A stretch of DNA of 53,819 bases from Bdellovibrionales bacterium. Lineage in GTDB: Bacteria; Bdellovibrionota; FAC87; UBA2466. The notes beneath the pieces are model-generated. The model saw only the letters and a program-made list of their open reading frames with translations, did not search any database and was not told the origin of the DNA. The stretch spans positions 1 through 53,819 of the forward strand of contig SHZA01000008.1 of the NCBI GenBank assembly GCA_009692515.1. The letters run 5' to 3'. Numbering within the stretch: position 1 is the stretch's first letter; every line of letters starts with the position of its first letter. Below are positions 24,899-32,858 of this stretch, piece after piece. Position numbers and translations under genes: made by a program.

Positions 24899-25282
24899 TT
24901 ATCCTCCACACGAAGGGTTGGGATTTGGAAAGGCATCAGAGTCATCCTCCCACTGCGCTGAAGTGCGAGGTTTAATGCAGGCAAAATCTTTTTCAATCAA
25001 AATTTTCAAGGTTGTTCTAGGGGTTTGCTGATCCCCAAGAATACTAATATCGTCAGAATTAGCCCACTCTTTTATTTTTTCAGTAGGAACAAAGATACGA
25101 ATACTTTGAGATTCAAGCTCAGCACGAATGGCGGTTCCTATTTTATCCGACACTAGGGAGTAACTAAAAGACTGCTCTCCAAAACAGGTTTCCTCCACTA
25201 CGATGCCCTCCTGTTCAAGAAGTTGTACCTCCTGCTGCTGCAACCTTAATCGTAATGAGTTTCCTCTAATTCGTAGTTTCAA
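24899..25282 (-). CDS. DUF7009-type small protein of the formate-dehydrogenase-like cluster
   Basis: This protein begins LKLRIRGNSLRLRLQQQEV and ends in LKILIEKDFACIKPR, EDDSDAFPNPNPSCGG. That pattern matches small proteins often annotated next to YdeP-type oxidoreductases. I start at the TTG at 25282: AGGAGG is six bases upstream and it forms a TTGA overlap with the fdhD stop; the 13 upstream codons in frame are fdhD sequence. It is about 127 aa with no catalytic motif, and two Cys residues (one in the final CGG) that could bind metal or transfer sulfur. Function unknown; a helper role for the oxidoreductase is inferred from conserved placement. Confidence 0.7.
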   Translation of the reverse strand: MKLRIRGNSLRLRLQQQEVQLLEQEGIVVEETCFGEQSFSYSLVSDKIGTAIRAELESQSIRIFVPTEKIKEWANSDDISILGDQQTPRTTLKILIEKDFACIKPRTSAQWEDDSDAFPNPNPSCGG

Positions 25283-26133
25283 CCTTCGCCTCCTGTCAGT
25301 CGCCATTCTCCATGATAACAATTAAAGCGTCCCTCTCGCACAAAGCCAAGTAGAGTAAGATTAAATCTTTTGGCAAGCTCTACAGCTAAGCTCGAAGGGG
25401 CTCCTACGGCTACAATCATAGGAATCCCTGCCACTAAAGCCTTTTGTACCAACTCAAAACTGGCTCTACCACTTAAAAAAAGAAGGTTACTGAATAATGG
25501 AGTCTTTCCATCAAGAAATTGAGCCCCCAGTAATTTATCTACAGCATTATGACGGCCTACATCCTCACGGAGGGCAATTAGGTCTCCCTTAGCCGTAAAT
25601 ATTCCTGCCGCGTGTAGCCCTCCAGTTTGATCAAATACAGACTGATGAGATCTTAATTTTTGAGCAAGAGTAGAAATTGTTTGGCTAAAAATCTCAAAGC
25701 CCTGTTGGGGAATAGGCTGTACCCCTTGAACCTCCAAAGCCTCGAGTGAAGCCTTTCCGCAAACGCCACAACTTGAAGTGGAATAAAAGTGCCTTTCCAA
25801 TTTAGGCCATTCCACCTTTGCCGAATCAGCAAGTTTTACCTTCACAATATTTTTTCCATGATGAGCCCCCGTGGAGGGTCCACAACCGGAGATCTCCAAG
25901 ATATCATCTGGAGATCGTAAAATACCCTCCGTAAAAAGAAATCCTGCAGCCAACTCCTCATCATTTCCTGGAGTGCGCATCGTAATAGAAATACTTTTTT
26001 GTCGACGACCGTTCTCCTCAAGAAAATCGAGCCTAATTTCTAATGGCTCTTCCAAAGCTACGCGGTCACTCCTATTTAAGAGCACCCCCTCTTCCATTCG
26101 CACTATTTTTGTTTCTATACTCTGAGGAATCAC
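25279..26133 (-). CDS. fdhD: Formate dehydrogenase accessory sulfurtransferase FdhD
   Basis: FdhD transfers sulfur from IscS to the molybdenum cofactor of formate-dehydrogenase-type enzymes. The active motif CGVCG is at Cys122 and Cys125, close to E. coli Cys121 and Cys124. EELAAGFLFTEGIL, ALREDVGRHNAVDKLLG and FLSGRASFELVQKA are all diagnostic. Length 284 aa is normal. The start is a GTG at 26133; an internal ATG at residue 13 is possible. First gene of a four-gene operon. Confidence 0.95.
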   Translation of the reverse strand: MIPQSIETKIVRMEEGVLLNRSDRVALEEPLEIRLDFLEENGRRQKSISITMRTPGNDEELAAGFLFTEGILRSPDDILEISGCGPSTGAHHGKNIVKVKLADSAKVEWPKLERHFYSTSSCGVCGKASLEALEVQGVQPIPQQGFEIFSQTISTLAQKLRSHQSVFDQTGGLHAAGIFTAKGDLIALREDVGRHNAVDKLLGAQFLDGKTPLFSNLLFLSGRASFELVQKALVAGIPMIVAVGAPSSLAVELAKRFNLTLLGFVREGRFNCYHGEWRLTGGEG

Positions 26134-26352
26134 TTTAACTCACTTTTTTCTTACTGCGGCCTCACGGCCCCTTTAAACTATTAAAATCCTACCTCCCCTT
26201 ATAACGAAAGAGAGTATCCCTGTATAAGTTCTCACTAGCCGTCTAAAAATACTACAATTTTAAAGTCTAGCCTCAAGACTTATCAATATAGTTTCAAGCC
26301 CTTACCCGAGGCATAGCCTTTGCAGTATTCTTAAAGTATCCAAGAAGAAGAT

Positions 26353-27267
26353 ATGAAAAAAATGATACCAAATTTACTTTTAGCTCTTAGTTTTTCGATA
26401 TCGGTCTCCGGTATTATACTAGGGGAAGAGCCAAGTCAGAAAAACATTAATAAACTACGTGAAATGTATTCTTTTTACTATCTACCTTTCAATGTTCACT
26501 TTAAAGAAGGGGCACAAATTGACGATGTGTTTCCTGTAATTCCCGATAAGTTAGGTGCTTTATCAGAGATAGTCCTTCCAGATAATATGCGGAAGGTAGA
26601 ACAAGTATGGGAACCCATTAGAGAAACATGGAAAAATAAATCTCTTTTTTTATCTACGAGTGTTCAACTTGGTAAAAAAGTTAAAATCTCACAACATCTT
26701 ATAAGTCACAAAATACCTGTTTCTCGAAATGCAATGGACCATTTAAGTCTAGCCGATAAAATTTTATTACAAGAAAGTCTAAAAGGAAAATCTCCTGAGC
26801 TACAGGCTAATGTCACTCAACTTAGATTTTTGAAATCTTTTTTAGACCCTGAAGAGCTAACGAATTTTAATTTCTTTATTATTGCACCCAGTTGGTGCCT
26901 TAGTTCAAAAGAATATGTTTCTCTTTTTGAAAGTTACTTTAAGAAATTTCCAAACACTCATCTAAGTTTGCATTCTTTAGCCATTGAAGATCCTAATGAA
27001 CTCATTTTTGAATCTAAACTATTTAAAGAACTCTTTCCTAATACAAAAAAATATACTCATGAGATAGTTCCTCGGTTTTTGGCCATCGAACAGGTTGAGG
27101 GAAAATCTATTGTTTATGAAGAGGGGGAGGCCCTTGCAGTTCTTTATGAGAGGTTCTTCCGCAGTCACCAGGGATTTTTAAATAATACCGTTGCTGGAAC
27201 TCTACCCGCTTTAGTTAAAGATGGCGAAAACCCATTTTTATCTTCCTCTTTGGCAAAAATTAAATAG
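26353..27267 (+). CDS. Secreted hypothetical protein, possibly thioredoxin-fold
   Basis: The N-terminus (MKKMIPNLLLALSFSISVSG, then IILGEE) is a signal peptide. The rest has no family I can name. Residues about 176-200 read FNFFIIAPSWCLSSKEYVS, which resembles the strand-Trp-Cys start of a thioredoxin fold but lacks the second Cys of a CxxC site; the following YFKKFPNTHLSLHSLAIEDP is compatible with that fold. AAGAAG precedes the ATG. A single stand-alone gene, divergent from the fdhD operon across 219 bp. Periplasmic location inferred from the signal peptide only. Confidence 0.65.
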   Translation: MKKMIPNLLLALSFSISVSGIILGEEPSQKNINKLREMYSFYYLPFNVHFKEGAQIDDVFPVIPDKLGALSEIVLPDNMRKVEQVWEPIRETWKNKSLFLSTSVQLGKKVKISQHLISHKIPVSRNAMDHLSLADKILLQESLKGKSPELQANVTQLRFLKSFLDPEELTNFNFFIIAPSWCLSSKEYVSLFESYFKKFPNTHLSLHSLAIEDPNELIFESKLFKELFPNTKKYTHEIVPRFLAIEQVEGKSIVYEEGEALAVLYERFFRSHQGFLNNTVAGTLPALVKDGENPFLSSSLAKIK

Positions 27268-27285
27268 CTGTCAGAATAGTCCGCT

Positions 27286-28206
27286 ATGGACCCTCGATTA
27301 CAAATCCTTTTAAAAAATCGCTGCTATTTTGGAACCTCTAGCTGGAAATACCCTGGATGGAAGGGAATGATCTATCAAAAGCCCTATACCACTGAGAAAG
27401 AGTTTAAAGATTCCTGCCTCAAGGAATATGCAGACCATTACCCTTGTGTAGGGGTTGACCATACCTATTATTCCTGGCCCACAGCTAAAAGCTTTTCTAC
27501 TTATACTGAACAGACACCAGAGCACTTTCGTTTTCTTTTAAAAGCGACTGAAAAGGTGACTATTTTCAAATATCCTGCTTTGCCGAGATACGCCAAAGAG
27601 GCCGGCAAATTAAATGATACCTTTTTAAATGCGGAGCTTTTTCAGGAAAAGTTCCTACTGCCACTCCTCCCTTATAAAGATCGTATTGGACCTATCATGT
27701 TTGAGTTTTCACAATTTCATCAGGGCACCCTTAGTAGGGGCTCTGAGTTTGTTGAGCGACTTAATAACTTCTTAAAAGAGATCACTAAAAATACCGGTTT
27801 TAAATTTGCTATTGAAATTAGAAATTCCAATTGGCTGCAACCGGCCTATTTTGAATGTTTAGTAAACCATCAAGTGGGGCATGTGTTTAATAGCTGGAGT
27901 CGCATGCCTGTTATTGGAGAGCAGTTTGATAAAGCACAAAACTACTCTCTTCCTTTTTTTATCGGTCGTTTGTTATTAAAACCAGGAATTCTCTATCAAG
28001 AGGCTGTAGATAGTTTTGCCCCCTACGACAAACTTCATCAGGAGCTGACTCCTATTAGGGATTCTGTAGTGAAACTGCTTTTACTAGCACAAACCCGAAA
28101 TATCGATTCCTATATCTTAGTCAATAATAGGTTTGAAGGCTGCGCACCCAAAACGATTGAAGGGATCTTAAAAGGACTTCCGACTACTGACTTAAAAGGC
28201 CAATAG
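27286..28206 (+). CDS. DUF72 family protein (TIM-barrel)
   Basis: The opening YFGTSSWKYPGWKGMIYQ and the following VGVDHTYYSWPTAKSF are diagnostic of DUF72, as are FRFLLKATEKVT, IMFEFSQFH and FAIEIRNSNWL. Length is 306 aa. The function of the family is not established. ATG at 27286 follows the preceding secreted-protein gene by 18 nt. The C-terminal end overlaps the convergent small membrane-protein gene by 23 nt. Confidence 0.88.
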   Translation: MDPRLQILLKNRCYFGTSSWKYPGWKGMIYQKPYTTEKEFKDSCLKEYADHYPCVGVDHTYYSWPTAKSFSTYTEQTPEHFRFLLKATEKVTIFKYPALPRYAKEAGKLNDTFLNAELFQEKFLLPLLPYKDRIGPIMFEFSQFHQGTLSRGSEFVERLNNFLKEITKNTGFKFAIEIRNSNWLQPAYFECLVNHQVGHVFNSWSRMPVIGEQFDKAQNYSLPFFIGRLLLKPGILYQEAVDSFAPYDKLHQELTPIRDSVVKLLLLAQTRNIDSYILVNNRFEGCAPKTIEGILKGLPTTDLKGQ

Positions 28207-28654
28207 GAAGGCGAACCTTGGCAAGTATCGTTACATTGTTCCCCTTTAATGGAGCGATCAGTGCTTCCATTCCCAAAAGACTCCAGCCCAATCCTAATCC
28301 AGTTATTAAATTCTCTTTTTTACTAGATAGTAATTTTCCTTGAAACCACAATCCGGTTGAAATGTTAAGCCACTCCCCTTCGATGCCACCACCCAACCCA
28401 TAATTACCAAAGGAACCAAAGTCGGCCCCTAAGGCTAAAACATTAGAACCCTTCATCCAAAACTTTCCTATTCTGGCTCGGATAAAAAGAGGTGTCTCTT
28501 CAGTTTTTATGGAGATTCCCAAATCTAAGTCCATGTCTAAGGCCGTAACAGACGGGCCGATATCACTAATATTTAGAAAGTTTTCAGAAGAATAGGCTGC
28601 AGGAAGAGATATTAAAGAGCAAAAAAGAATCAAAACAGATAACTTTATTTTCAT
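28184..28654 (-). CDS. Small exported protein with outer-membrane-like strands
   Basis: MKIKLSVLILFCSLISLP, then AAYSSE is a signal peptide with a cut near AYS-SE. The mature ~130 residues alternate short hydrophobic and polar segments with many Gly (LGADFGSFGNYGLGGGIEG, LGLGWSLLG), as in small beta-barrels. No family recognised. The ATG directly follows the U-run of a terminator hairpin, and the only ribosome site (GAGGG) lies in the 3' arm of that hairpin (see the terminator entry). The 3' end overlaps the DUF72 gene on the opposite strand. Confidence 0.7.
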   Translation of the reverse strand: MKIKLSVLILFCSLISLPAAYSSENFLNISDIGPSVTALDMDLDLGISIKTEETPLFIRARIGKFWMKGSNVLALGADFGSFGNYGLGGGIEGEWLNISTGLWFQGKLLSSKKENLITGLGLGWSLLGMEALIAPLKGNNVTILAKVRLPIGLLSQ

Positions 28655-28697
28655 AAAAAAAATCCCTCGTTACGTTGTATTACACGATAACGAGGGA
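28655..28697 (-). terminator. Hairpin plus U-run that also holds the next gene's ribosome site
   Basis: On the minus strand TCCCTCGTTA (28697-28688) pairs perfectly with TAACGAGGGA (28672-28663), a 10-bp stem, followed directly by eight Ts and then the ATG at 28654. It has the form of an intrinsic terminator for the upstream lipoprotein genes. The GAGGG of the 3' arm is the only Shine-Dalgarno candidate for the gene at 28654. Confidence 0.8.
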
Positions 28698-28719
28698 AAA
28701 AGAAAAGCTTAACGATTTT

Positions 28720-28935
28720 CTAAGGATTTTCTAGTGAGGCGCATTGTGTTAGTCCATTAGTATTGGCTTTACACACAAATGCTTTTCGCAAAGCACCCAA
28801 TAAAAATCCATCCTGTCGCATGATTACAACCTGATTATTATTTATCGCCGTGATACTTCCATAAGCACATCCCTGAAGAGTTATGATGGCGGCTAAAAAA
28901 ATAACGGTCGTTATTAATTTAATATATTTAGTCAT
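28720..28935 (-). CDS. Small lipoprotein, tandem paralogue A
   Basis: A 71-residue protein with a lipoprotein signal: MTKYIKLITTVIFLAAIITL, then QGC with Cys23 as the lipidated residue and Ala at +2 (outer-membrane sorting by the E. coli rule). The mature part contains RQDGFLLGALRKA identical in its neighbour, and two Cys near the end (VCKA, QCAS) that could form a disulfide. AAGGAG precedes the ATG. Function unknown. Confidence 0.8.
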   Translation of the reverse strand: MTKYIKLITTVIFLAAIITLQGCAYGSITAINNNQVVIMRQDGFLLGALRKAFVCKANTNGLTQCASLENP

Positions 28936-28951
28936 CGGGAAATCTCCTTAA

Positions 28952-29167
28952 TTAGGGGTTTTCAGAATCTTTACAATTGCTAAGACCATTAGAGGTAGCC
29001 TTACAGACATAAGCTTTTCTTAAAGCACCAAGTAGAAAGCCATCCTGTCGTAATACCACCACATAATCTTTACCGACGGTAACCACCTGTCCATAAGAAC
29101 AGCCTGTTATTGAAACGATACTGGCCAACAGCCCTGTGAAAATGAAAAGTTTCATTAATTTTTTCAT
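28952..29167 (-). CDS. Small lipoprotein, tandem paralogue B
   Basis: A 71-residue lipoprotein with MKKLMKLFIFTGLLASIVSI then TGC, Cys23 lipidated, Ser at +2. Same length as the next gene and sharing VLRQDGFLLGALRKA, VCKA and the ENP C-terminus, so the two arose by duplication. AAGGGG precedes the ATG. Only 16 bp separate the pair, so they are one transcript that ends at the hairpin at 28697. Confidence 0.8.
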   Translation of the reverse strand: MKKLMKLFIFTGLLASIVSITGCSYGQVVTVGKDYVVVLRQDGFLLGALRKAYVCKATSNGLSNCKDSENP

Positions 29168-29310
29168 TAGATCCCCTTTTATTAAATTTACATAAAAATA
29201 GTATATCGCAATATTAACAAAGGAATACTTAAAGAATTATAAATTTAAAGCGCCTAAAATAAATAAGAAATAATGCAGACAGACAATATTCAAGGCGATA
29301 CCCTCATAAG

Positions 29311-30249
29311 CTAAAAAATATTCGCTCGTGGATTAAAAGATTCTGTTCCTATTTTTTCTGCCGCCTCTATATATGAAGGCGGTATCTCCTTTGGAATTTT
29401 AATTAGAATCTCGACAAATTGGTCCCCTTTTTGTCCAGTCTTAGGGGACCGAATGCCTTTACCCGCAAGTTTTAATCTCTGGCCACTAGAAATACCCTTG
29501 GGAATCTTCAAATGAACCTTGCCTGTTAATGTAGGGACTTCAATTTCTTGACCTAATACGACCTCTGAAAAGGTGCACGGCAACTTTAAAATAATATCAT
29601 TATTTTCTCGAATAAAAAAAGCATGAGCTAAAACTTCGATAGTTAAAATGAGATCCCCATTGGGTCCACCCTGAATGCCACGTTCTCCTTGACCTGAAAG
29701 TTTTATTTTTATTCCAGTATCCACTCCTTCAGGAATTTTTATGGTTAACTTTTTTCCATCTTCAAACTCAATATTTTTATCACCACCTTGTGAAGCCTCT
29801 AATAAAGAGACCTCTAACTTGGCTAGGCGATCTCCTCCTTTTTGTGGGAACCCACGACCGAATGGCCCCTGACCTGCACCTCTACGTCCTGAACTTCGTG
29901 ATCCCATTCCTCCCGAACTAAAAATCTCGTCAAAAAGATCCCCAAGGCCAAAGTCTGAAAAAGAATCTGGCCCCATTCCAGAAGTGCCACCCCAGGGCTG
30001 GCCACCAGGTGGCCGCTGAGCAAAAGGATTAGCACCTACAGCTCTCATTTGATCATAATGCTGACGTTTTTTAGGATCCTTTAAAACTTCATAAGCTAAA
30101 TTTATTTCTTTGAATTTATGTTCCGAAACCTTGTCGTTAGGATTGACGTCAGGATGATACTTCTTTGCAAATCTCAAAAAAGCTTTTCTAATTTCAGTTT
30201 CATTGGCGCTTTTTTTGATTTCTAAGACTTCATAAAGATCTTTATCCAT
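29311..30249 (-). CDS. DnaJ-family co-chaperone, CbpA-like (no zinc finger)
   Basis: It stimulates DnaK ATPase through the J domain. The J domain (residues 1-70) has KKYHPDVNPND with the HPD triad near residue 33. A Gly/Phe/Pro-rich linker follows (about 75-140, with SSGGMGSRSSGRRGAGQG). The two C-terminal beta domains run to the end (IKIPEGVDTGIKIKLSGQG, LKIPKGISSGQRLKLAGKG). There is no CxxCxGxG zinc region, so it is of the CbpA type. GAGGAT precedes the ATG. Length is 312 aa. Confidence 0.92.
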   Translation of the reverse strand: MDKDLYEVLEIKKSANETEIRKAFLRFAKKYHPDVNPNDKVSEHKFKEINLAYEVLKDPKKRQHYDQMRAVGANPFAQRPPGGQPWGGTSGMGPDSFSDFGLGDLFDEIFSSGGMGSRSSGRRGAGQGPFGRGFPQKGGDRLAKLEVSLLEASQGGDKNIEFEDGKKLTIKIPEGVDTGIKIKLSGQGERGIQGGPNGDLILTIEVLAHAFFIRENNDIILKLPCTFSEVVLGQEIEVPTLTGKVHLKIPKGISSGQRLKLAGKGIRSPKTGQKGDQFVEILIKIPKEIPPSYIEAAEKIGTESFNPRANIF

Positions 30250-30325
30250 AATTTATCCTCTTATCACTACTATCACCCTTGAGTAACCAGATTACTTTAT
30301 AGAAAACTTTTGTTACTCTTTCAAG

Positions 30326-32467
30326 ATGCGCAATCATTCATTTGAAAAACCAAGGGTATGCATTTTTTTTAATTTCTTATCTTTAATGATGCTCATGATA
30401 TTTCATGTGACAATGGCCACGTCTGAACCGGTTAAACATCGTAAAAAACTACTTCTCTTAAAAAACCCTCCGAATTCTGAATTACAGCAGGTTCCCACGG
30501 CGTCACCGCGTCAATCCCCCCATGTGACGACACCTAATGATTTGCTTATCAACAACTCCGATAACAGTTCTTCCATCCTAAATAAAAATAAACCTCCAAA
30601 AAAAGATAAATTTAATTCTACAGCTACCGATTGCAATATAGCTCACAGTATCGAGACTTTAATTCAAATTCCCAGTCAACACACTCCCAGCGCCACCAAA
30701 AATGGCGTGTACTTTATTTCCGATTTAAGAGATGTCCCTCAAATATTTTTCCTCTCCACTCCAAAATCATGGCCAACGCAAATAAGTTTTTTTACAGAGG
30801 GCATCTCCTCATATCAGCTGAGTCCTAATGGAGAAATGGCACTGTTAACTTCTCAGGAGGGGGGTGATGAACAGTATGATCTTTATCTTTTAGAGAGGGG
30901 GCATATCCGACCACTTATTGTCGATAGAACCAAAAGAATTGAAAGTAATATCTGGGGACCCAATTCCGATTGGTTTCTTTATACTAGTAACCAGAGGAAC
31001 AAATTAGACATGGATCTTTACCGATGGGACCTAAAGTCTAACACCTCAGAGCTTTTGATTGCCCTTGAGGGAAGTCACGTTGTTACCGATGTCTCTCCCA
31101 ATGGAAAATGGGCGACAATCACAAGATTTAGATCTGTCACCGATAGTGATGTGCTGCTTTTTAATTTAAAAACTAAACAATTAGTAAATGCAACGGCACA
31201 TGAAGGACAGGTCGCCGCTAAACAGGGACATTTTAGCAATGATTCAAAAGGACTTTTTTTTATCTCTGATAAGGGAAATACAAAATCCCAAGTTTTTTTC
31301 AGTTCGATTTCCGACCTCAACACACAAAAACTATTCACTTCAGGAACCGATGAAGTTGAGGATCTAATTTTAGATCTCAATCGACACCGATTTTTAATTA
31401 CTAAAAATCATGAGGGTTATTCTTTACTAGAAGGCGTTATTATCGATGATAGTGGGCAAAGAAAAAGTGTACTGGCTCTTCCAGAGCTTAGCCGATCGGT
31501 CATCAAGGGACTAAGCTTTTCATCTAGTAAATCGGACTCCTCATTGTTTTTTGCTTTTTCTAATTCACTCTATCCTTCCCATGTTTTTTCATGGAAAAAC
31601 AATGTAGTCACTCAGTGGACTGAATCGGCTTTAGAACTTTTAAATCCTAATTGTTTAACACGAGAGGAACTAGTTCATTACCCTTCAACAGATGGAAAAC
31701 AGATTCCAGCGTTTATTTATTATCCAACTTCTAAAGAACCGACTACACCACGCAAGCCCATCCCTTTTCTAGTCTACATTCACGGAGGCCCAGAGAGTCA
31801 GTTTCGGCCAAGCTTTAGTAAAATTTTTCAATATTTTCTTGAAAGAGGCTACGGAGTCTTTGCACCCAATGTAAGAGGAAGTACAGGCTATGGAAGGGAT
31901 TACTCTCTCTTAGATAATTATAAACTACGAATGGATAGCGTGAGAGATGCCCTTGATGGAACTCAGTGGTTACTCAAAGAACGCTATGCGCAAAAAGATC
32001 AATTAGGTTTATTCGGCGGAAGTTACGGAGGATTCATGGTTCTTTCCATGATTGAAAATAGTCCCGATCTATTTACTGCGGCATCCGAAAATGTAGGTAT
32101 TACTAATTTTATTACTTTTTTGCAAAACACAAAACCTTATCGTAGGGCCTTACGGGAGATAGAGTATGGGCCACTTACAGATGAAACCTTTTTAAAATCT
32201 ATCTCACCAATTACTAATATCGATAAAATAAAAACACCGCTTCTTATTTTCCATGGAGCCAATGACCCTAGGGTACCGGTATCTGAAACAGAACAAATGG
32301 TAGCAGAACTTAAAAAGAGGGATATTCCAGTTGAAATAAAAATATTTTCCGATGAAGGTCACGGGAATATAAAACTCAAAAATATTCTCGAACAGGCCAG
32401 ATGGATGGTGAATTTTTTTGAAAAATCTTTTACCTCTAAAAAGAAAGAAGGGGTTTCTTCTTTTTAG
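30326..32467 (+). CDS. Prolyl oligopeptidase-family (S9) serine peptidase, secreted
   Basis: A 713-residue S9 peptidase. The N-terminus is hydrophobic (FFNFLSLMMLMIFHVTMAT), a signal peptide after a basic start, followed by a Ser/Pro/Asn-rich spacer to about residue 110. A beta-propeller spans about 120-440. The catalytic domain has the oxyanion/alpha-beta entry VYIHGGPESQF, nucleophile Ser566 (GGSYGGF), Asp647 (GANDPRVP) and His679 (DEGHGN). Closest in layout to acylaminoacyl-peptidase/dipeptidyl-peptidase-like S9C. Likely periplasmic digestion of peptides. Confidence 0.9.
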   Translation: MRNHSFEKPRVCIFFNFLSLMMLMIFHVTMATSEPVKHRKKLLLLKNPPNSELQQVPTASPRQSPHVTTPNDLLINNSDNSSSILNKNKPPKKDKFNSTATDCNIAHSIETLIQIPSQHTPSATKNGVYFISDLRDVPQIFFLSTPKSWPTQISFFTEGISSYQLSPNGEMALLTSQEGGDEQYDLYLLERGHIRPLIVDRTKRIESNIWGPNSDWFLYTSNQRNKLDMDLYRWDLKSNTSELLIALEGSHVVTDVSPNGKWATITRFRSVTDSDVLLFNLKTKQLVNATAHEGQVAAKQGHFSNDSKGLFFISDKGNTKSQVFFSSISDLNTQKLFTSGTDEVEDLILDLNRHRFLITKNHEGYSLLEGVIIDDSGQRKSVLALPELSRSVIKGLSFSSSKSDSSLFFAFSNSLYPSHVFSWKNNVVTQWTESALELLNPNCLTREELVHYPSTDGKQIPAFIYYPTSKEPTTPRKPIPFLVYIHGGPESQFRPSFSKIFQYFLERGYGVFAPNVRGSTGYGRDYSLLDNYKLRMDSVRDALDGTQWLLKERYAQKDQLGLFGGSYGGFMVLSMIENSPDLFTAASENVGITNFITFLQNTKPYRRALREIEYGPLTDETFLKSISPITNIDKIKTPLLIFHGANDPRVPVSETEQMVAELKKRDIPVEIKIFSDEGHGNIKLKNILEQARWMVNFFEKSFTSKKKEGVSSF

Positions 32468-32477
32468 GAAGAACCCC
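32450..32477 (-). terminator. Possible intrinsic terminator (minus-strand direction)
   Basis: GGGGTTTCTTC (32450-32460) pairs with GAAGAACCCC (32468-32477) with one bulged T. Read on the minus strand it is followed by TTCTTTCTTTTT. It spans the stop codon of the S9 gene, and could end leftward transcripts from the SH3-barrel gene; in the plus direction the U-run is poor. Confidence 0.35.
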
Positions 32478-32858
32478 TCTTAAATTCGGCTTAGGATATT
32501 TTTGTTGTTCTAAGTTGTTTGCTTTAATTTTTGTAAATTCAAGTTGTTAAATCTAGTTGTGTTCATGATGAATATTTTTATGGTTTCCTTTGTTGTATTT
32601 CCCTGCCGTTTCTTTAATGTCGGTTTATCTCTCACTCTTAGATAATGCAGAGGTAGTGCCAGAGTCTTTTAAGGCTATGGCTTTACGAAATTACAGCGAC
32701 AGATGTAAGCTATCTGACAGCCCCTAGTAAGCACCTATAATAATCAATATTTTCAATGGGTTAATATGTAGACTGGGCTGACACTAAAATGAAGGCTAAG
32801 TGGATACAGTTAGAGCACATTTGAGGGTTACTATAAACTAAACACTCCAGTTTTCTTA
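32468..32858. other. Intergenic region without a supported gene
   Basis: About 390 bases between the convergent S9 peptidase and SH3-barrel genes. I find no ORF with a ribosome site, no tRNA and no known RNA motif. A short minus-strand frame near 32555-32625 reads like a protein tail (KYNKGNHKNIHHEHN) but has no start and a stop just upstream; it may be a remnant of a lost gene. Confidence 0.4.

Noticed and set aside
32555..32640. Short minus-strand frame that looks like a protein tail
   Set aside because: It has no start codon, an in-frame stop just upstream and no ribosome site; kept only as a possible remnant.
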